Shown piece after piece: positions 26,968 to 36,306 of a stretch of 64,000 bases of DNA (position 1 is the first letter of the stretch; each line of letters begins with the position of its first letter). The notes under the pieces were generated by a model that saw only the letters and a list, made by a program, of their open reading frames with translations, had not been told where the DNA came from and ran no database searches. The DNA is from Gaiellasilicea sp963802765 (GTDB taxonomy: Bacteria; Actinomycetota; Thermoleophilia; Gaiellales; Gaiellaceae), in NCBI GenBank assembly GCA_963802765.1, contig CAWDJZ010000009.1, positions 124,001 to 188,000 of the forward strand. The letters are read 5' to 3'. The position numbers and the translations under genes were made by a program.

Positions 26968-27462
26968 GTGCCGCTCGAGTTCCACGTCGGAGACCTCACC
27001 GAGCAGCGCGTCGATGCGATCGTCAACGCGGCCAACACGTCGCTGCTCGGCGGGGGCGGGGTGGACGGCGCCATCCACCGCGCCGGCGGCCCTGAGATCC
27101 TGGCCGAGTGCCGTCTCCTCGGCGGCTGCGAGACAGGAGACGCGAAGGCGACCACGGGGGGCCGGCTCCCGGCGCGCTGGGTGATCCACGCCGTCGGGCC
27201 GGTCTGGCGCGGCGGGGAGGAGGGCGAGCCCGAGCTGCTCGCCTCCGCGTACCGGCGCTCGCTGGAGGTGGCCCGCGAGCTCGGCGCCCGCACCGTCGCG
27301 TTCCCGGCGATCTCCTGCGGTGTCTACGGCTATCCGCCCGAACGCGCCGCCCCGGTGGCGGTCGGGGCCGCCCGCAAGCTCGAGCAGGACTTCGACGCGA
27401 TTCATTTCGTCTTCCTCGGCGAGGAGCTGCGCGAGGTCTTTGCGGCCGCGGCGCGAAGGTAG
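26968..27462 (+). CDS. Macrodomain protein, probable O-acetyl-ADP-ribose deacetylase
   Basis: 164 residues forming one macrodomain. The ADP-ribose binding blocks VDAIVNAANTSLLGGGGVDG and AIHRAGG (NAAN and catalytic-loop Asp) are followed by ARWVIHAVGPVW and VAFPAISCGVYGYPPERAA. This matches the YmdB/MacroD type that removes acetyl or ADP-ribose groups. GTG 26968 lies two bases after the previous stop. The role beside dap genes is not obvious. Confidence 0.9.
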   Translation: MPLEFHVGDLTEQRVDAIVNAANTSLLGGGGVDGAIHRAGGPEILAECRLLGGCETGDAKATTGGRLPARWVIHAVGPVWRGGEEGEPELLASAYRRSLEVARELGARTVAFPAISCGVYGYPPERAAPVAVGAARKLEQDFDAIHFVFLGEELREVFAAAARR

Positions 27463-27465
27463 GAT
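27460..27465 (+). promoter_or_regulatory. -10-like box for a leaderless dapA transcript
   Basis: TAGGAT with exactly six bases to the ATG at 27472. It overlaps the macrodomain stop codon. A possible -35 (CTTTGC, 27438-27443) lies 16 bases upstream. No Shine-Dalgarno sequence is present. Confidence 0.4.
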
Positions 27466-27471
27466 CACGAG

Positions 27472-28353
27472 ATGCTCGGCGAGGTCCTCACGGCGATCGT
27501 GACGCCGTTCAAGGCGGACGGCTCCGTCGACCTGGAGAGCTTCCGCGCGCTCGCGCGCCACCTCGTCGACAACGGCTCCGACGGGCTCGTCGTCACCGGC
27601 ACGACCGGCGAGAGCCCGACGCTCTCCGACGACGAGCGCTTCGCGCTGTATGCGGCGGCGCTGGAGGAGGTCGGCGACCAGGCGACGGTCGTCGCCGGCA
27701 CGGGCACCTACGACACGCGGCACTCCGTGCACCTGACCGAGAAGGCGCACGAGCTCGGCGTCGACGGCGTCCTGATCGTGACGCCGTACTACAACAAGCC
27801 TCCGCCGAGAGGCATCGTCGCGCACTTCGAGGCGGTGGCCGAGGTCACCGACAGGCCGATCGTCGTCTACAACATCCCGGGCCGCGTCGTGCTCAACCTC
27901 GAGCCGGAGACGATCGCCGAGCTCGCGGAGATCGAGAACGTGACGGCCGTCAAGCAGGCGAACCCCGATCTCGAGCAGGCGAGAAAGATCGTCGAGCTCG
28001 GGCTCGACCTCTACGCGGGCGACGACGACCTGGTCCTCCCGTTCCTCGAGCTCGGGGGAATCGGCGGCGTCTGCGTGCACACGCACGTCGTCGGGCCAAG
28101 GGTGAAGGAGCTGATCCGGCTCTGGAACGCCGGCGAGCACGATGCGGCACGGGCACTCGACCGCGAGCTCGCGCCCTCGATCGAGCTGCTTCGCGTCGTC
28201 GGGAACCCGATCGCCATCAAGGCGGCGCTCAACCTGCTCGGCCACGACGTGGGCGGACACCGGCTGCCCCTCGTCGCCGCGACCGACGAGGAGCGCGAGC
28301 AGGTGCGCGACTGCCTCGCCCGCCTGGGCCTGCTCGAGCCCGCCGCCGTCTAA
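27472..28353 (+). CDS. dapA: 4-hydroxy-tetrahydrodipicolinate synthase
   Basis: 293 residues, the standard length for this TIM-barrel Schiff-base aldolase. GLVVTGTTGESPTLSDDER, YYNKPPPRGI, catalytic Tyr in VVYNIPGRVV and Schiff-base Lys in VTAVKQANPDLE. It condenses pyruvate with aspartate semialdehyde as the first committed step to diaminopimelate and lysine. Other pathway genes in the window are dapB (25773) and dapF/D/C/E (51666-55463). Confidence 0.95.
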   Translation: MLGEVLTAIVTPFKADGSVDLESFRALARHLVDNGSDGLVVTGTTGESPTLSDDERFALYAAALEEVGDQATVVAGTGTYDTRHSVHLTEKAHELGVDGVLIVTPYYNKPPPRGIVAHFEAVAEVTDRPIVVYNIPGRVVLNLEPETIAELAEIENVTAVKQANPDLEQARKIVELGLDLYAGDDDLVLPFLELGGIGGVCVHTHVVGPRVKELIRLWNAGEHDAARALDRELAPSIELLRVVGNPIAIKAALNLLGHDVGGHRLPLVAATDEEREQVRDCLARLGLLEPAAV

Positions 28354-28375
28354 TCACCGGAATAGACTCCGAGCC

Positions 28376-30020
28376 ATGAGCCTGCGGATCATCCCGCTCG
28401 GCGGTCTCGGCGAAGTCGGCAAGAACATGACGGTGTACGAGCACGGCGACGATCTCGTCGTTGTCGACGCTGGAATCGCGTTCCCGCGCGACGAGCACCT
28501 CGGCGTCGACCTCCTCCTGCCCGACATGGGCTACCTGCGCGACCGCAAGATCGACGCGGTCGTGCTCACGCACGGGCACGAGGACCACGTCGGCGGGCTG
28601 CCCGTACCTCCTGCGCGAGGTGAACTGCGAGCGCGTGATCGCGACGAGGCTGACGCTCGGCCTGATCAAGTCGAAGCTCGACGAGCACGGCCTCGCCGCC
28701 GAGACGACGCTCGAGGAGGCGGAGCCCGGGAAGCGGATCCAGGTCGGCTCGCTCACGCTCGACTTCGTCCGGATGGCGCACTCGATTCCCGACTGCGTCG
28801 CGGTCGTGGTCGAGAGCGAGGCCGGCCGGGTCGTCCACACAGGTGACTGGAAGCTCGACCACACGCCCGTGGACGGCCTCAAGACGGACGTCGGCCGGCT
28901 CGCGGCGCTCGGCAACGAAGGCGTCGACCTCCTGCTCGGCGACTCGACGAATGCCGAGCGCCCCGGGATGACCGGCTCCGAGCGGCTCGTCGGCGAGGCC
29001 TTCCGCACCTTGATCCCGCTGCGGAAGGGCCGGATCCTGGTCGTCTCCTTCGCCTCGAACGTGCACCGGATGCAGCAGGCGATCGACGTCGCGCTCCAGG
29101 TCGGCCGGAAGGTGGCGATCGTCGGCCGCTCGATGCGCAAGAACCTCAACATCGCGCGCGGGCTCGGCTACCTCGACATGCCCGAGCACCTGCTCGTGAA
29201 GCCGCAGGAGGCGATGGAGCTGCCGCCCGGACAGGTGATGATCCTCTGCACCGGCAGCCAGGGCGAGCCGATGTCGGCGCTGACGCGGATCGCGTACAAC
29301 GACCACCCGTCCGTGTCGATCGAGCGCGGCGACACCGTGATCATCTCGGCGAAGCCCGTGCCGGGGAACGAGCTCCGCGTCCACGACTCGATCAACCGGC
29401 TCGCGAAGGCGGGCGCCGAGGTGCTGCACCAGGAAATCGCGCCGGTGCACGTCTCCGGCCACGCGTGCTCGGAGGAGCTGCGCACGCTGCTCTCGCTCCT
29501 GCGCCCGCGCGCGGTGATGCCGGTGCACGGCGAATACCGGATGCTCGCGGCCCACGCCCAGCTCGCCCGCGACGCCGGCGTGCCGGCGGAGGCGATCGTG
29601 ATCGCCGAGAACGGCTCCGTGGTCGAGCTCACGCGCGGGCGGACACCGCGCATCGTCGACCGGGTCGAGGCGGGCGTCACGTTCGTCGACGGCCTGGGGG
29701 TCGGAGACGTCCAGGACGTGGCGCTCCGCGACCGCCGGCGGCTCTCCGAGGACGGCGTCCTGATCATCGTCACGACGCTCGCAGGCTCGAACGGCGGCAC
29801 GACGGCGCCGCCCGAGCTGATCGCGCGCGGCTTCGGTGACTCCGGGCCCCTGCTCGACGAGCTCCGTGAGGAGGCGACCCGGGTGCTCGAGCAGCTCACC
29901 GCGGACGACATCTCCGAGATCAAGCTGCTGCAGGAGCACCTGCACGACGCCGTCGGACAATTGATCTACGACAGAACCCGCCGGCGGCCGATGATTCTTC
30001 CCGTGGTGATCGAGGTTTGA
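28376..30020 (+). CDS. rnj: Ribonuclease J (one +1 frameshift)
   Basis: ~548 residues. The metallo-beta-lactamase core starts in the first frame (LRIIPLGGLGEVGKNMTVYE) and has the metal motif LTHGHEDHVGGL (HxHxDH). At about 28601 one extra C moves the frame; the rest follows (LLREVNCERVIATRLTLGL, VHTGDWKLDHTPVDG, LLGDSTNAERPGMT, VHVSGHACSEELRTLL, VMPVHGEYRML). The beta-CASP insertion and C-terminal domain are present. RNase J has 5'-3' exonuclease and endonuclease activity in mRNA decay. A TAGACT box lies seven bases before the ATG. Confidence 0.94.
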
Positions 30021-30553
30021 ACTCCTGGCCCGACATCCTGGTCGACCACGCGGCGAGCGAGCTGACCGCGCGTCGCCTGATCGCTCAGCTCCGCGCCTGC
30101 GAGACGGCTGCGCTCGCCTTCTGCCGGCTGCTCGAGCGCTGGGGGAGGGGGGAGGCGCGACCCGCGACCGCGGGCGGCCGCGAGGCGGCGTTGCGCCACG
30201 CCGCCGACCGCGTCGAGACGGCCCTGGCCGGGCTGGAGGCGCCGCTCGGCCGCTACCTGCTCGAGCTCGAGGCCGACCAGGCCGAGGGCCGCTCCTGGTA
30301 CTTGGGCCCCGGTGCCGGGGAGCTCGTCGAGTGGAAGCCCGTGCTCACCCGCGCCGGCGTGCAGGCGTCACCCGACCGCGTCACCGCGGTGTATCTCGAG
30401 CTCGCCGTGCTGGTGCGCGCGCTGCAGAGCCTCTCCGATTCGGCGCGGCTGGACGCGCCTCCGGATGCCTCGTCGCTCTGGGCCGGGCTGTTCGATCTCC
30501 GCGACACGCTGCTCGGCTCGACCGTGGACGACCTGCGCGCGCTTGCCGCCTAG
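30017..30553 (+). CDS. Hypothetical helical protein downstream of rnj
   Basis: 178 residues. TTG 30017 overlaps the rnj stop (TTGA), so it is coupled to RNase J. Mostly alpha-helical, Leu/Ala/Arg-rich; features include LIAQLRACETAALAFCRLLE, LELEADQAEGRSWYLGPGAG and VYLELAVLVRALQSLSDSAR. No signal peptide, transmembrane span or known motif. I do not recognise the family. The ribokinase start lies inside its end. Confidence 0.65.
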   Translation: MNSWPDILVDHAASELTARRLIAQLRACETAALAFCRLLERWGRGEARPATAGGREAALRHAADRVETALAGLEAPLGRYLLELEADQAEGRSWYLGPGAGELVEWKPVLTRAGVQASPDRVTAVYLELAVLVRALQSLSDSARLDAPPDASSLWAGLFDLRDTLLGSTVDDLRALAA

Positions 30554-31353
30554 CGTCACCGTCGTCGGGAGCGTCAACCTCGACCTTGTCGCCCGGGTCG
30601 AGCGCCTGCCGCGGGCGGGGGAGACGGTCACCGGCGCGACCTTCGCGCGCGTGCCGGGCGGCAAGGGCGCGAACCAGGCCGTTGCCTGCGCGCGCCTGGG
30701 TGCGGCGGTGACGCTCGTCTGTTCGGTCGGGACGGACGGCTTCGCCGACGAGGCGCTCCCGCGGGAGGAAGGACTGGCGCTCGAGGCCCGCCGTGTCGAC
30801 GGGCCGACCGGCGTCGCCCTGATCCTGGTCGACGCGAGCGGCGAGAATCAGATTGCGGTTGCGCCGGGCGCGAACGCCGAGCTCGATACGGTCGAGCTCG
30901 AGCCGAGCGACGCGGTGCTCGTCCAGCTCGAGATTCCCGACGAGGCCGTGCGGAGCGCCTGGGAGCAGGCGACCGGGCTCTTCTGCCTCAACGCTGCGCC
31001 CGCACGCCCGATCGACGTCGACGCCGACCTCACCGTCGTCAACCGCTACGAGCTCGACGCGCTCCGCCGCCGCGACGGTCTCGTCGCGGTCACGCTCGGC
31101 GCCGAGGGCGCGGTGCTGCTCGAGGACGGAGAGGAGGTCGCGCGAGCGGAGCCGCCCGCAGTGGAGGCGGTGGACGGGACCGCCGCCGGAGACGCATTCA
31201 CCGCCTGCCTGCTCGTCTGCACTGCTCGAGGGCCGCGAGCACGACGAGGCGCTGCGCCGGGCCTGCGCGGCCGGGGCGATCGCCGCCTCCCGCTTCGGCG
31301 CGCAGCCTTCCCTGCCGACGGCGGCCGAGCTAGACGAGATACTCGCGCCGTGA
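30543..31353 (+). CDS. rbsK: Ribokinase / PfkB-family sugar kinase (one +1 frameshift)
   Basis: ~269 residues from TTG 30543 (VTVVGSVNLDLVARVERLPR). PfkB motif 1, VPGGKGANQAVACARLGA, and motif 2, DGTAAGDAFTACLL with the catalytic Asp, identify the ribokinase family. At about 31218 one extra base shifts the frame; the end is LEGREHDEALRRACAAGAIA and FGAQPSLPTAAEL. It phosphorylates ribose or a related sugar. The overlap with nucleoside hydrolase (GTGA) suggests ribose released from nucleosides as substrate. About 25-30 residues shorter than most ribokinases. Confidence 0.9.
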
Positions 31354-32256
31354 CCAGGCTCATCATCGACTGCGATCCCGGCCACGACGACGCGATCGCG
31401 CTCCTGCTGGCGCTCGCGAGCCCCGAGGTCGAGCTCGTCGGCGTCACGACCGTGCACGGGAACCAGACGCTCGAGAAGACGACCGACAACGCGCTGAAGG
31501 TGCTCGCGCTCGTGGGGCGCGAAGACGTGCCGGTCGCAGCCGGCGCCGACCGGCCGCTCACTCGCGAGCTCCATGTCGCTGCGCACGTCCACGGCGAGAG
31601 CGGTCTCGACGGACCGGAGCTCCCCCAGCGGGCCTCCGAGCCCGTCGCCCAGAACGCCGTCGGGTTCCTCGTCGAGCACGTGACGCCGGAGACCACGCTC
31701 GTCCCGCTCGGGCCGCTCACCAACGTCGCGCAGGCGCTCGAGCGCGGGATCGAGCCGGCGCGGATCGTGCTGATGGGAGGCGCGATCGCCGAGGGGAACA
31801 TGACGCCCGCCGCCGAGTTCAACGTCTGGGCCGATCCCGAGGCGGCCCAGCGTGTCTTCCACTCCGGAGCTGGACGTGACGATGATCGGGCTCGACGTCA
31901 CGCACCGCGCACTCCTGACGCCCGCGTGGGCCGACCGCTTCCGCGCGGCCGGCCGCGTCGGCACCTTTGTGGCGGAGCTGGTCGAGTTCTTCAAGCGCTA
32001 CCACCGGCGCACCTACGGCTGGGACGGCGCGCCGATCCACGACGCGGTCGCGCTCGCGCACGCGTTCAACCCCGGGATCGTCCAGACCGAGCACCTCAAC
32101 GTCGAGGTCGAGCTCGAGTCCGAGCTCAACCGGGGGCGAACGGTCGTCGACCGCTGGCACCGGACCGACCGGGCCCCGAACGCGCACGTCGGCGTGTCCG
32201 TCGACGCCGACGCGTTCTTCGAGCTCCTGCTCGCACGGATCACCACGCTCGGCTGA
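31350..32256 (+). CDS. Inosine-uridine preferring nucleoside hydrolase (one +1 frameshift)
   Basis: ~301 residues. The calcium-binding N-terminal motif DCDPGHDDAIALLLAL is diagnostic for IU-nucleoside hydrolases. VTTVHGNQTLEKTTDNALK and LGPLTNVAQALERG follow, then the active-site region VLMGGAIAEGNMTPAAEFN. At about 31861 one extra base shifts to the C-terminal frame (PELDVTMIGLDVTHRALLTP, IHDAVALAHAFNPGI). It splits nucleosides into base and ribose. It lies between ribokinase and, further on, a BMP-type nucleoside transporter, forming a salvage route. Confidence 0.92.
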
Positions 32257-32411
32257 TGCCGCCCGGGCTCGCCCGCCTGGCCGTCGCCGCGCTCGGCGCG
32301 CTTGCTCTGGCCCTGGGCCTCGTCGCGCTCCTGAACGGGCGCTGGGCCGGCGCGCTGATCGCGCTGGGCGGAGCCGCGCTGCTCGTGTGGAGCCGTAGAG
32401 TGCACCCGTGA
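32256..32411 (+). CDS. Small two-helix membrane protein
   Basis: 51 residues from ATG 32256, overlapping the previous stop (TGATG) and coupled to ppa (GTGA at 32408). Two short hydrophobic segments (RLAVAALGALALALGLVALL and ALIALGGAALLVW) are separated by NGRWAG, with basic ends. Same phase and tight coupling on both sides support a real gene. Function unknown. Confidence 0.6.
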   Translation: MPPGLARLAVAALGALALALGLVALLNGRWAGALIALGGAALLVWSRRVHP

Positions 32412-32884
32412 CCGAGGTCGTCGTGTTCGTGGAGGTCCCGTCCGGGTCGCGGAACAAGTACGAGCGGGACGCCGAGACGGGCCACATCATGCTCGACCGC
32501 CGGCTCTTCACCTCGATGAGCTATCCGGCCGACTACGGCTTCATCGAGGGCACGCTGGGCGAGGACGGCGACCCGCTCGACGCGCTCTGCCTCGTCGGCG
32601 AGCCGACCTTCCCCGGCTGTCGCATCCGCGCCCGCGTCGTCGGGGTCTTCCACATGACCGACGAGAAGGGGCCGGACGAGAAGGTGATCTGCGTGCCTTT
32701 GAAGGACACGGCGTGGATGCGCGTCCACGACATCCACGACATCCCGCCCGAGTTCCGCGACGAGATCGAGCACTTCTTCCAGGTCTACAAAGACCTCGAG
32801 GAGAAGAAGGTGGAGACGCGCGGCTACGGCAACCGGGACGAAGCGTCGCAGATCGTCGACGAGGCAAGGGACCGAGCCAGGTAG
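32408..32884 (+). CDS. ppa: Inorganic pyrophosphatase, family I
   Basis: 158 residues. FVEVPSGSRNKYERDAETGH, then RRLFTSMSYPADYGFIEGTL and the metal-binding GEDGDPLDALCLVGEP. It hydrolyses PPi and drives biosynthetic reactions; soluble homohexamer in bacteria. GTG start overlaps the small membrane protein gene. The C-terminus (VYKDLEEKKVETRGYGNRDE) is normal. Confidence 0.96.
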   Translation: MTEVVVFVEVPSGSRNKYERDAETGHIMLDRRLFTSMSYPADYGFIEGTLGEDGDPLDALCLVGEPTFPGCRIRARVVGVFHMTDEKGPDEKVICVPLKDTAWMRVHDIHDIPPEFRDEIEHFFQVYKDLEEKKVETRGYGNRDEASQIVDEARDRAR

Positions 32885-32915
32885 GAGGGGACGGGGCGGC
32901 GTCGAACGGCGTCGC

Positions 32916-35111
32916 ATGGCTGCCCGGAAGAAGAAGCGGCCGCTCCGGCCGCGCACGCCCTCGCGCGTCAGGAAGCGGACGCGCAAGACGCGACGGCGCG
33001 CGTCCCACGAGCATCCCGAGCTGCTCGGGCTGACGCTCGCTGCGTCGGGGCTCTTCCTCGCCACGCTCCTGTATCTCGGCTGGGACGGCGGCATCGTCGG
33101 CGAGAAGATCGATGCCGGGCTGCGCGACGCCGTGGGCTCGGCGGCGTACGCGGCGCCGCTCGCGCTCGTCGTCGTCGGCGGACTGATGCTCCTGCGCAGC
33201 GGTCTGCTCGAGGTGCACCCCTTCCGCACCGGGCTCGCCGTGACCGTCCTCGGCCTGATGATCACGCTCGGCTCCGGCCACGGTGGCTTCGTCGGGGAGC
33301 TGCTCGGCGGCGGCGTCGCGCGGCTCCTGGGCGGTACCGGCGCCTTCCTCGTCGGCCTCACGCTCCTGCTCGCCGGCGTGCTCCTGCTCTCGGGCGCCTC
33401 GTACGGTGCCCTCCTCCGCCGGTCGGGGCACGCGGTGCGCCGCGCGCACGGGGTCGCCTCTCGCCGCCGCGGCGTCGGACGGGAGAAGGCGGCCGACCGC
33501 GCTCACGCCTCCGGCCCGCCGCCCGCGCTCGTGCACGAGCCGCCGGTCGACGTCGTCCACGACTACCCCGACGTCGTCTCGGAGGGGCTGTCGGAGCCGC
33601 CGCCCCTCCTCCTCGCCGAGGAGTCGACCGAGGAGCAGGCGCCGCTCTTCGAGGTCCCGCCACGATCCCAGGGCGAGTACGTGCTCCCGGACCGGAGCGT
33701 GCTGAAGACCTCGCCGGCGGTAGCGGCGAACGCGCGGCAGACCGACCGGCGCATCGCAGACACGCTCGTCGAGGCGCTCGCGCACTTCGGCGTCGAGGCG
33801 ACGATCGTCGGCCAGATCGCAGGCCCGCGCGTGACGCGCTACGAGCTCCAGCTCGCCCCGGGCACGAAGGTGTCGAAGGTCGCCGCGCTCAAGGACGACC
33901 TCTCCTACGCCCTCGCGACGACCGAGATCCGCATCCTCGCCCCGATCCCGGGCAAGCAGGCGGTCGGCGTCGAGGTGCCGAACCTCGCGCCGCGGATCGT
34001 CACGCTCGGCGACATCTACGACGACCTCCCGTCGAGCGCGAGCCCGCTCGCCGTCTGGCTCGGCAAGGACATCGCCGGCAACGCCGTCTGGGCCGACCTC
34101 GCGCGGATGCCGCACATCCTGATCGCGGGCACGACCGGCTCGGGCAAGTCCGGCTGCATCAACACGCTCCTGACCTCGATCCTGCTCCGCTCCACCCCCG
34201 ACGAGGTGCGGATGATCCTGATCGACCCGAAGCGGATCGAGCTCAGCTACTACGAGTCGATCCCGCACCTGCTCACCCCGGTCGTGTCGAGCCCGAAGGA
34301 GGCGAGCGCCGTCCTCACGAACGTCGTCGCCGAGATGGAGCGCCGCTACGAGCGCCTCTCGCTCGTGCGCGCCCGCAACCTGCCCGAGGCGAACCGGGCC
34401 CTCCGCGCGCGCGGGGAGGACCCGCTCCCGTACCTGCTCGTCGTCATCGACGAGCTCGCCGACCTGATGATGATCAGCCCGCAGGCGGTCGAGGACGCGG
34501 TCATCCGCCTCGCGCAGAAGTCGCGTGCCGTGGGCATCCACCTCGTGCTCGCGACACAGCGCCCGTCGGTGGACGTGATCACCGGGATGATCAAGGCGAA
34601 CGTGCCCAGCCGGATCGCGTTCGCCGTCTCGAGCCAGACCGACTCGCGCGTCATCCTCGACACGGCCGGCGCCGAGAGCCTGCTCGGCCAGGGCGACATG
34701 CTCTTCAAGCCGCTCGGCACCTCGCGGCTGCAGCGCGTCCAGGGCGCCTACGTCACCGAGGAGGAGGTGACGCTCGTCGTCGAGCAGTGCCGCCACCAGC
34801 GCGAGCAGGAGCTCGACGAGACGCTGCTCGAGCTGCCCGAGGGCGCGCTCGAGGACGCCGACGAGCACGACGGCGACTTCGATCCGGACGAGGACCCGCT
34901 GCTCGACAAGGCGATCGAGATCGTCGTCCAGACGCAGACGGCGTCTGTCTCGCTGCTGCAGCGGCGGCTCCGGGTGGGCTACACGCGGGCCGGGAGACTG
35001 ATCGACATGCTCGAGCGGCGCGGGATCATCTCCGGCTACGAAGGCTCGAAGCCGCGCCGCGTACTCGTCGAGGAAGCCGAGCTCGAGCGGTTCGTCACGA
35101 CCGGTTCGTAA
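32916..35111 (+). CDS. ftsK: DNA translocase FtsK/SpoIIIE
   Basis: 731 residues. A basic N-terminus is followed by four membrane spans (about residues 45-175: LTLAASGLFLATLLYLGW, LALVVVGGLMLLRSG and two more). A short linker leads to the motor: FtsK alpha (VEALAHFGVEATIVGQIAGP), RecA-like core with Walker A AGTTGSGKSGCIN at ~405 and Walker B LLVVIDELADLM, and the DNA-reading gamma winged helix (SVSLLQRRLRVGYTRAGRLI). It pumps chromosomal DNA through the closing septum. Confidence 0.96.
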   Translation: MAARKKKRPLRPRTPSRVRKRTRKTRRRASHEHPELLGLTLAASGLFLATLLYLGWDGGIVGEKIDAGLRDAVGSAAYAAPLALVVVGGLMLLRSGLLEVHPFRTGLAVTVLGLMITLGSGHGGFVGELLGGGVARLLGGTGAFLVGLTLLLAGVLLLSGASYGALLRRSGHAVRRAHGVASRRRGVGREKAADRAHASGPPPALVHEPPVDVVHDYPDVVSEGLSEPPPLLLAEESTEEQAPLFEVPPRSQGEYVLPDRSVLKTSPAVAANARQTDRRIADTLVEALAHFGVEATIVGQIAGPRVTRYELQLAPGTKVSKVAALKDDLSYALATTEIRILAPIPGKQAVGVEVPNLAPRIVTLGDIYDDLPSSASPLAVWLGKDIAGNAVWADLARMPHILIAGTTGSGKSGCINTLLTSILLRSTPDEVRMILIDPKRIELSYYESIPHLLTPVVSSPKEASAVLTNVVAEMERRYERLSLVRARNLPEANRALRARGEDPLPYLLVVIDELADLMMISPQAVEDAVIRLAQKSRAVGIHLVLATQRPSVDVITGMIKANVPSRIAFAVSSQTDSRVILDTAGAESLLGQGDMLFKPLGTSRLQRVQGAYVTEEEVTLVVEQCRHQREQELDETLLELPEGALEDADEHDGDFDPDEDPLLDKAIEIVVQTQTASVSLLQRRLRVGYTRAGRLIDMLERRGIISGYEGSKPRRVLVEEAELERFVTTGS

Positions 35112-35189
35112 AGACTTTCCTTTTCTGCCAACTTCGGGTCTAATCTGGCGTCCAAGTCCTGCGGTGGTTGTGACTTCTAAGGAGGGTAA

Positions 35190-36245
35190 GTGAAAGGACG
35201 TAAGCTCATGCCGCTCGTTGCGGCGGCGCTCGTCGCGGTCCTGACGCTGGCGCTCGGCGCCGGCACGGGATCCGCGAAGACGGACGCCAAGGCCGCACCT
35301 GCGGCGTACAAGGTCGCACTCGTGACCGACGTCGGCGGTCTCGACGACCGCTCGTTCAACTTCCTGGCGAACAAGGGCCTCCAGGAAGCGAAGAAGAAGT
35401 TCGGCGTCACGGGACGCGTGTTCATCTCGAAGTCGAACGCGGACTACGTGCCGAACCTGTCGACGGCCGCCCGCCAGGGCTACAACCTCGTCATCTCGGT
35501 CGGCTTCCTGATGGGTGACGCCACGGCTGCCGTGGCGAGGCGCTTCCCGAACACGAAGTTCGCGATCATCGACTTCTCGGCTGCCGATCTCAAGGGCAAG
35601 CCCAAGAACGTGCGCGGCCTGCTCTTCAAGGAGCAGGAGGCCGGCTATCTCGTCGGCTACCTCGCCGGGCTGCAGTCGAAGAACGTCCCGAACAGCTCGG
35701 GCGTGATCGCCGCGGTCGGCGGGCTGAAGATCCCGCCGGTCGACCGGTTCCTCGGCGGCTACTACGAGGGCGCGAAGAAGGCGTATCCGGCCGTGAAGGT
35801 CGAGCACAGCTACTCCCAGGACTTCGTCGACCAGGCGAAGTGCAAGGAGCTGGCGCTGAACCACATCGCCAACGGCGCCACGGTCGTCTTCCAGGTCGCC
35901 GGCGGATGCGGCCTCGGCGCGCTCAGCGCCGCGAAGGAGAAGAACGTCTTCGGCATCGGCGTGGACGCCGACCAGTGGTATCTCGGCAACCACGTGCTCT
36001 CGAGCGCGACGAAGAAGGTCGACGTCGCGGTGCTCAGCACGGTCGAGCTGGCGCGCAAGGCCGGCGCGGCGTTCCGCGGCGGCGTCGACACGACGTTCTC
36101 GGTCAAGAACGGCGGCGTCGGCTACGGCAAGCTCTCCACGCGGGTTCAGCCCTCGTGGCGCAGGGCTCTCCTGGGCGTCCGGGCGCAGATCGCGACCGGC
36201 AAGATCAAGGTCACCCAGACGGCTCCGCCGCCCATCACGGGCTAG
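35190..36245 (+). CDS. BMP-family nucleoside-binding protein, secreted without lipobox
   Basis: 351 residues from GTG 35190 with a perfect AAGGAGGG Shine-Dalgarno. The signal peptide (LMPLVAAALVAVLTLALGAG) ends near GSA; no lipobox Cys is present. Mature BMP/PnrA-like domain: KVALVTDVGGLDDRSFNFLA, SKSNADYVPNLSTAARQGYN, GLLFKEQEAGYLVGYLAGL and FQVAGGCGLGALSAAKEKNV. The family binds purine nucleosides for ABC uptake. Second-position twin of the next gene. TAATCT (35141-35146) is a possible -10 box. It is followed by a very strong hairpin. Confidence 0.9.
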   Translation: MKGRKLMPLVAAALVAVLTLALGAGTGSAKTDAKAAPAAYKVALVTDVGGLDDRSFNFLANKGLQEAKKKFGVTGRVFISKSNADYVPNLSTAARQGYNLVISVGFLMGDATAAVARRFPNTKFAIIDFSAADLKGKPKNVRGLLFKEQEAGYLVGYLAGLQSKNVPNSSGVIAAVGGLKIPPVDRFLGGYYEGAKKAYPAVKVEHSYSQDFVDQAKCKELALNHIANGATVVFQVAGGCGLGALSAAKEKNVFGIGVDADQWYLGNHVLSSATKKVDVAVLSTVELARKAGAAFRGGVDTTFSVKNGGVGYGKLSTRVQPSWRRALLGVRAQIATGKIKVTQTAPPPITG

Positions 36246-36256
36246 CGGTTCCTTGG

Positions 36257-36292
36257 CCGGAAGGGGCGGGGTTCGAACCCCGCCCCTTCCGG
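36257..36292. terminator. Perfect 36-bp palindrome between the two BMP genes
   Basis: Arms of 18 bp (CCGGAAGGGGCGGGGTTC and its exact complement), 12 bases after the first BMP stop. It probably stops most transcripts so the abundant binding protein is made in excess of the transporter, or stabilises the upstream mRNA. The centre GGGTTCGAACCC resembles a tRNA T-arm but no tRNA surrounds it. Confidence 0.75.
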
Positions 36293-36306
36293 TAGCATCG
36301 TCCTCC

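Noticed and set aside
30312..32411. Apparent ribokinase-nucleoside hydrolase fusion
   Set aside because: It is the effect of one extra base in each gene. Corrected frames end and start at a GTGA overlap at 31350-31353.
36257..36292. tRNA T-arm-like GGGTTCGAACCC, and a similar one near 62045
   Set aside because: Both are centres or arms of perfect or near-perfect hairpins without acceptor, D or anticodon stems. No tRNA gene was found in the window.
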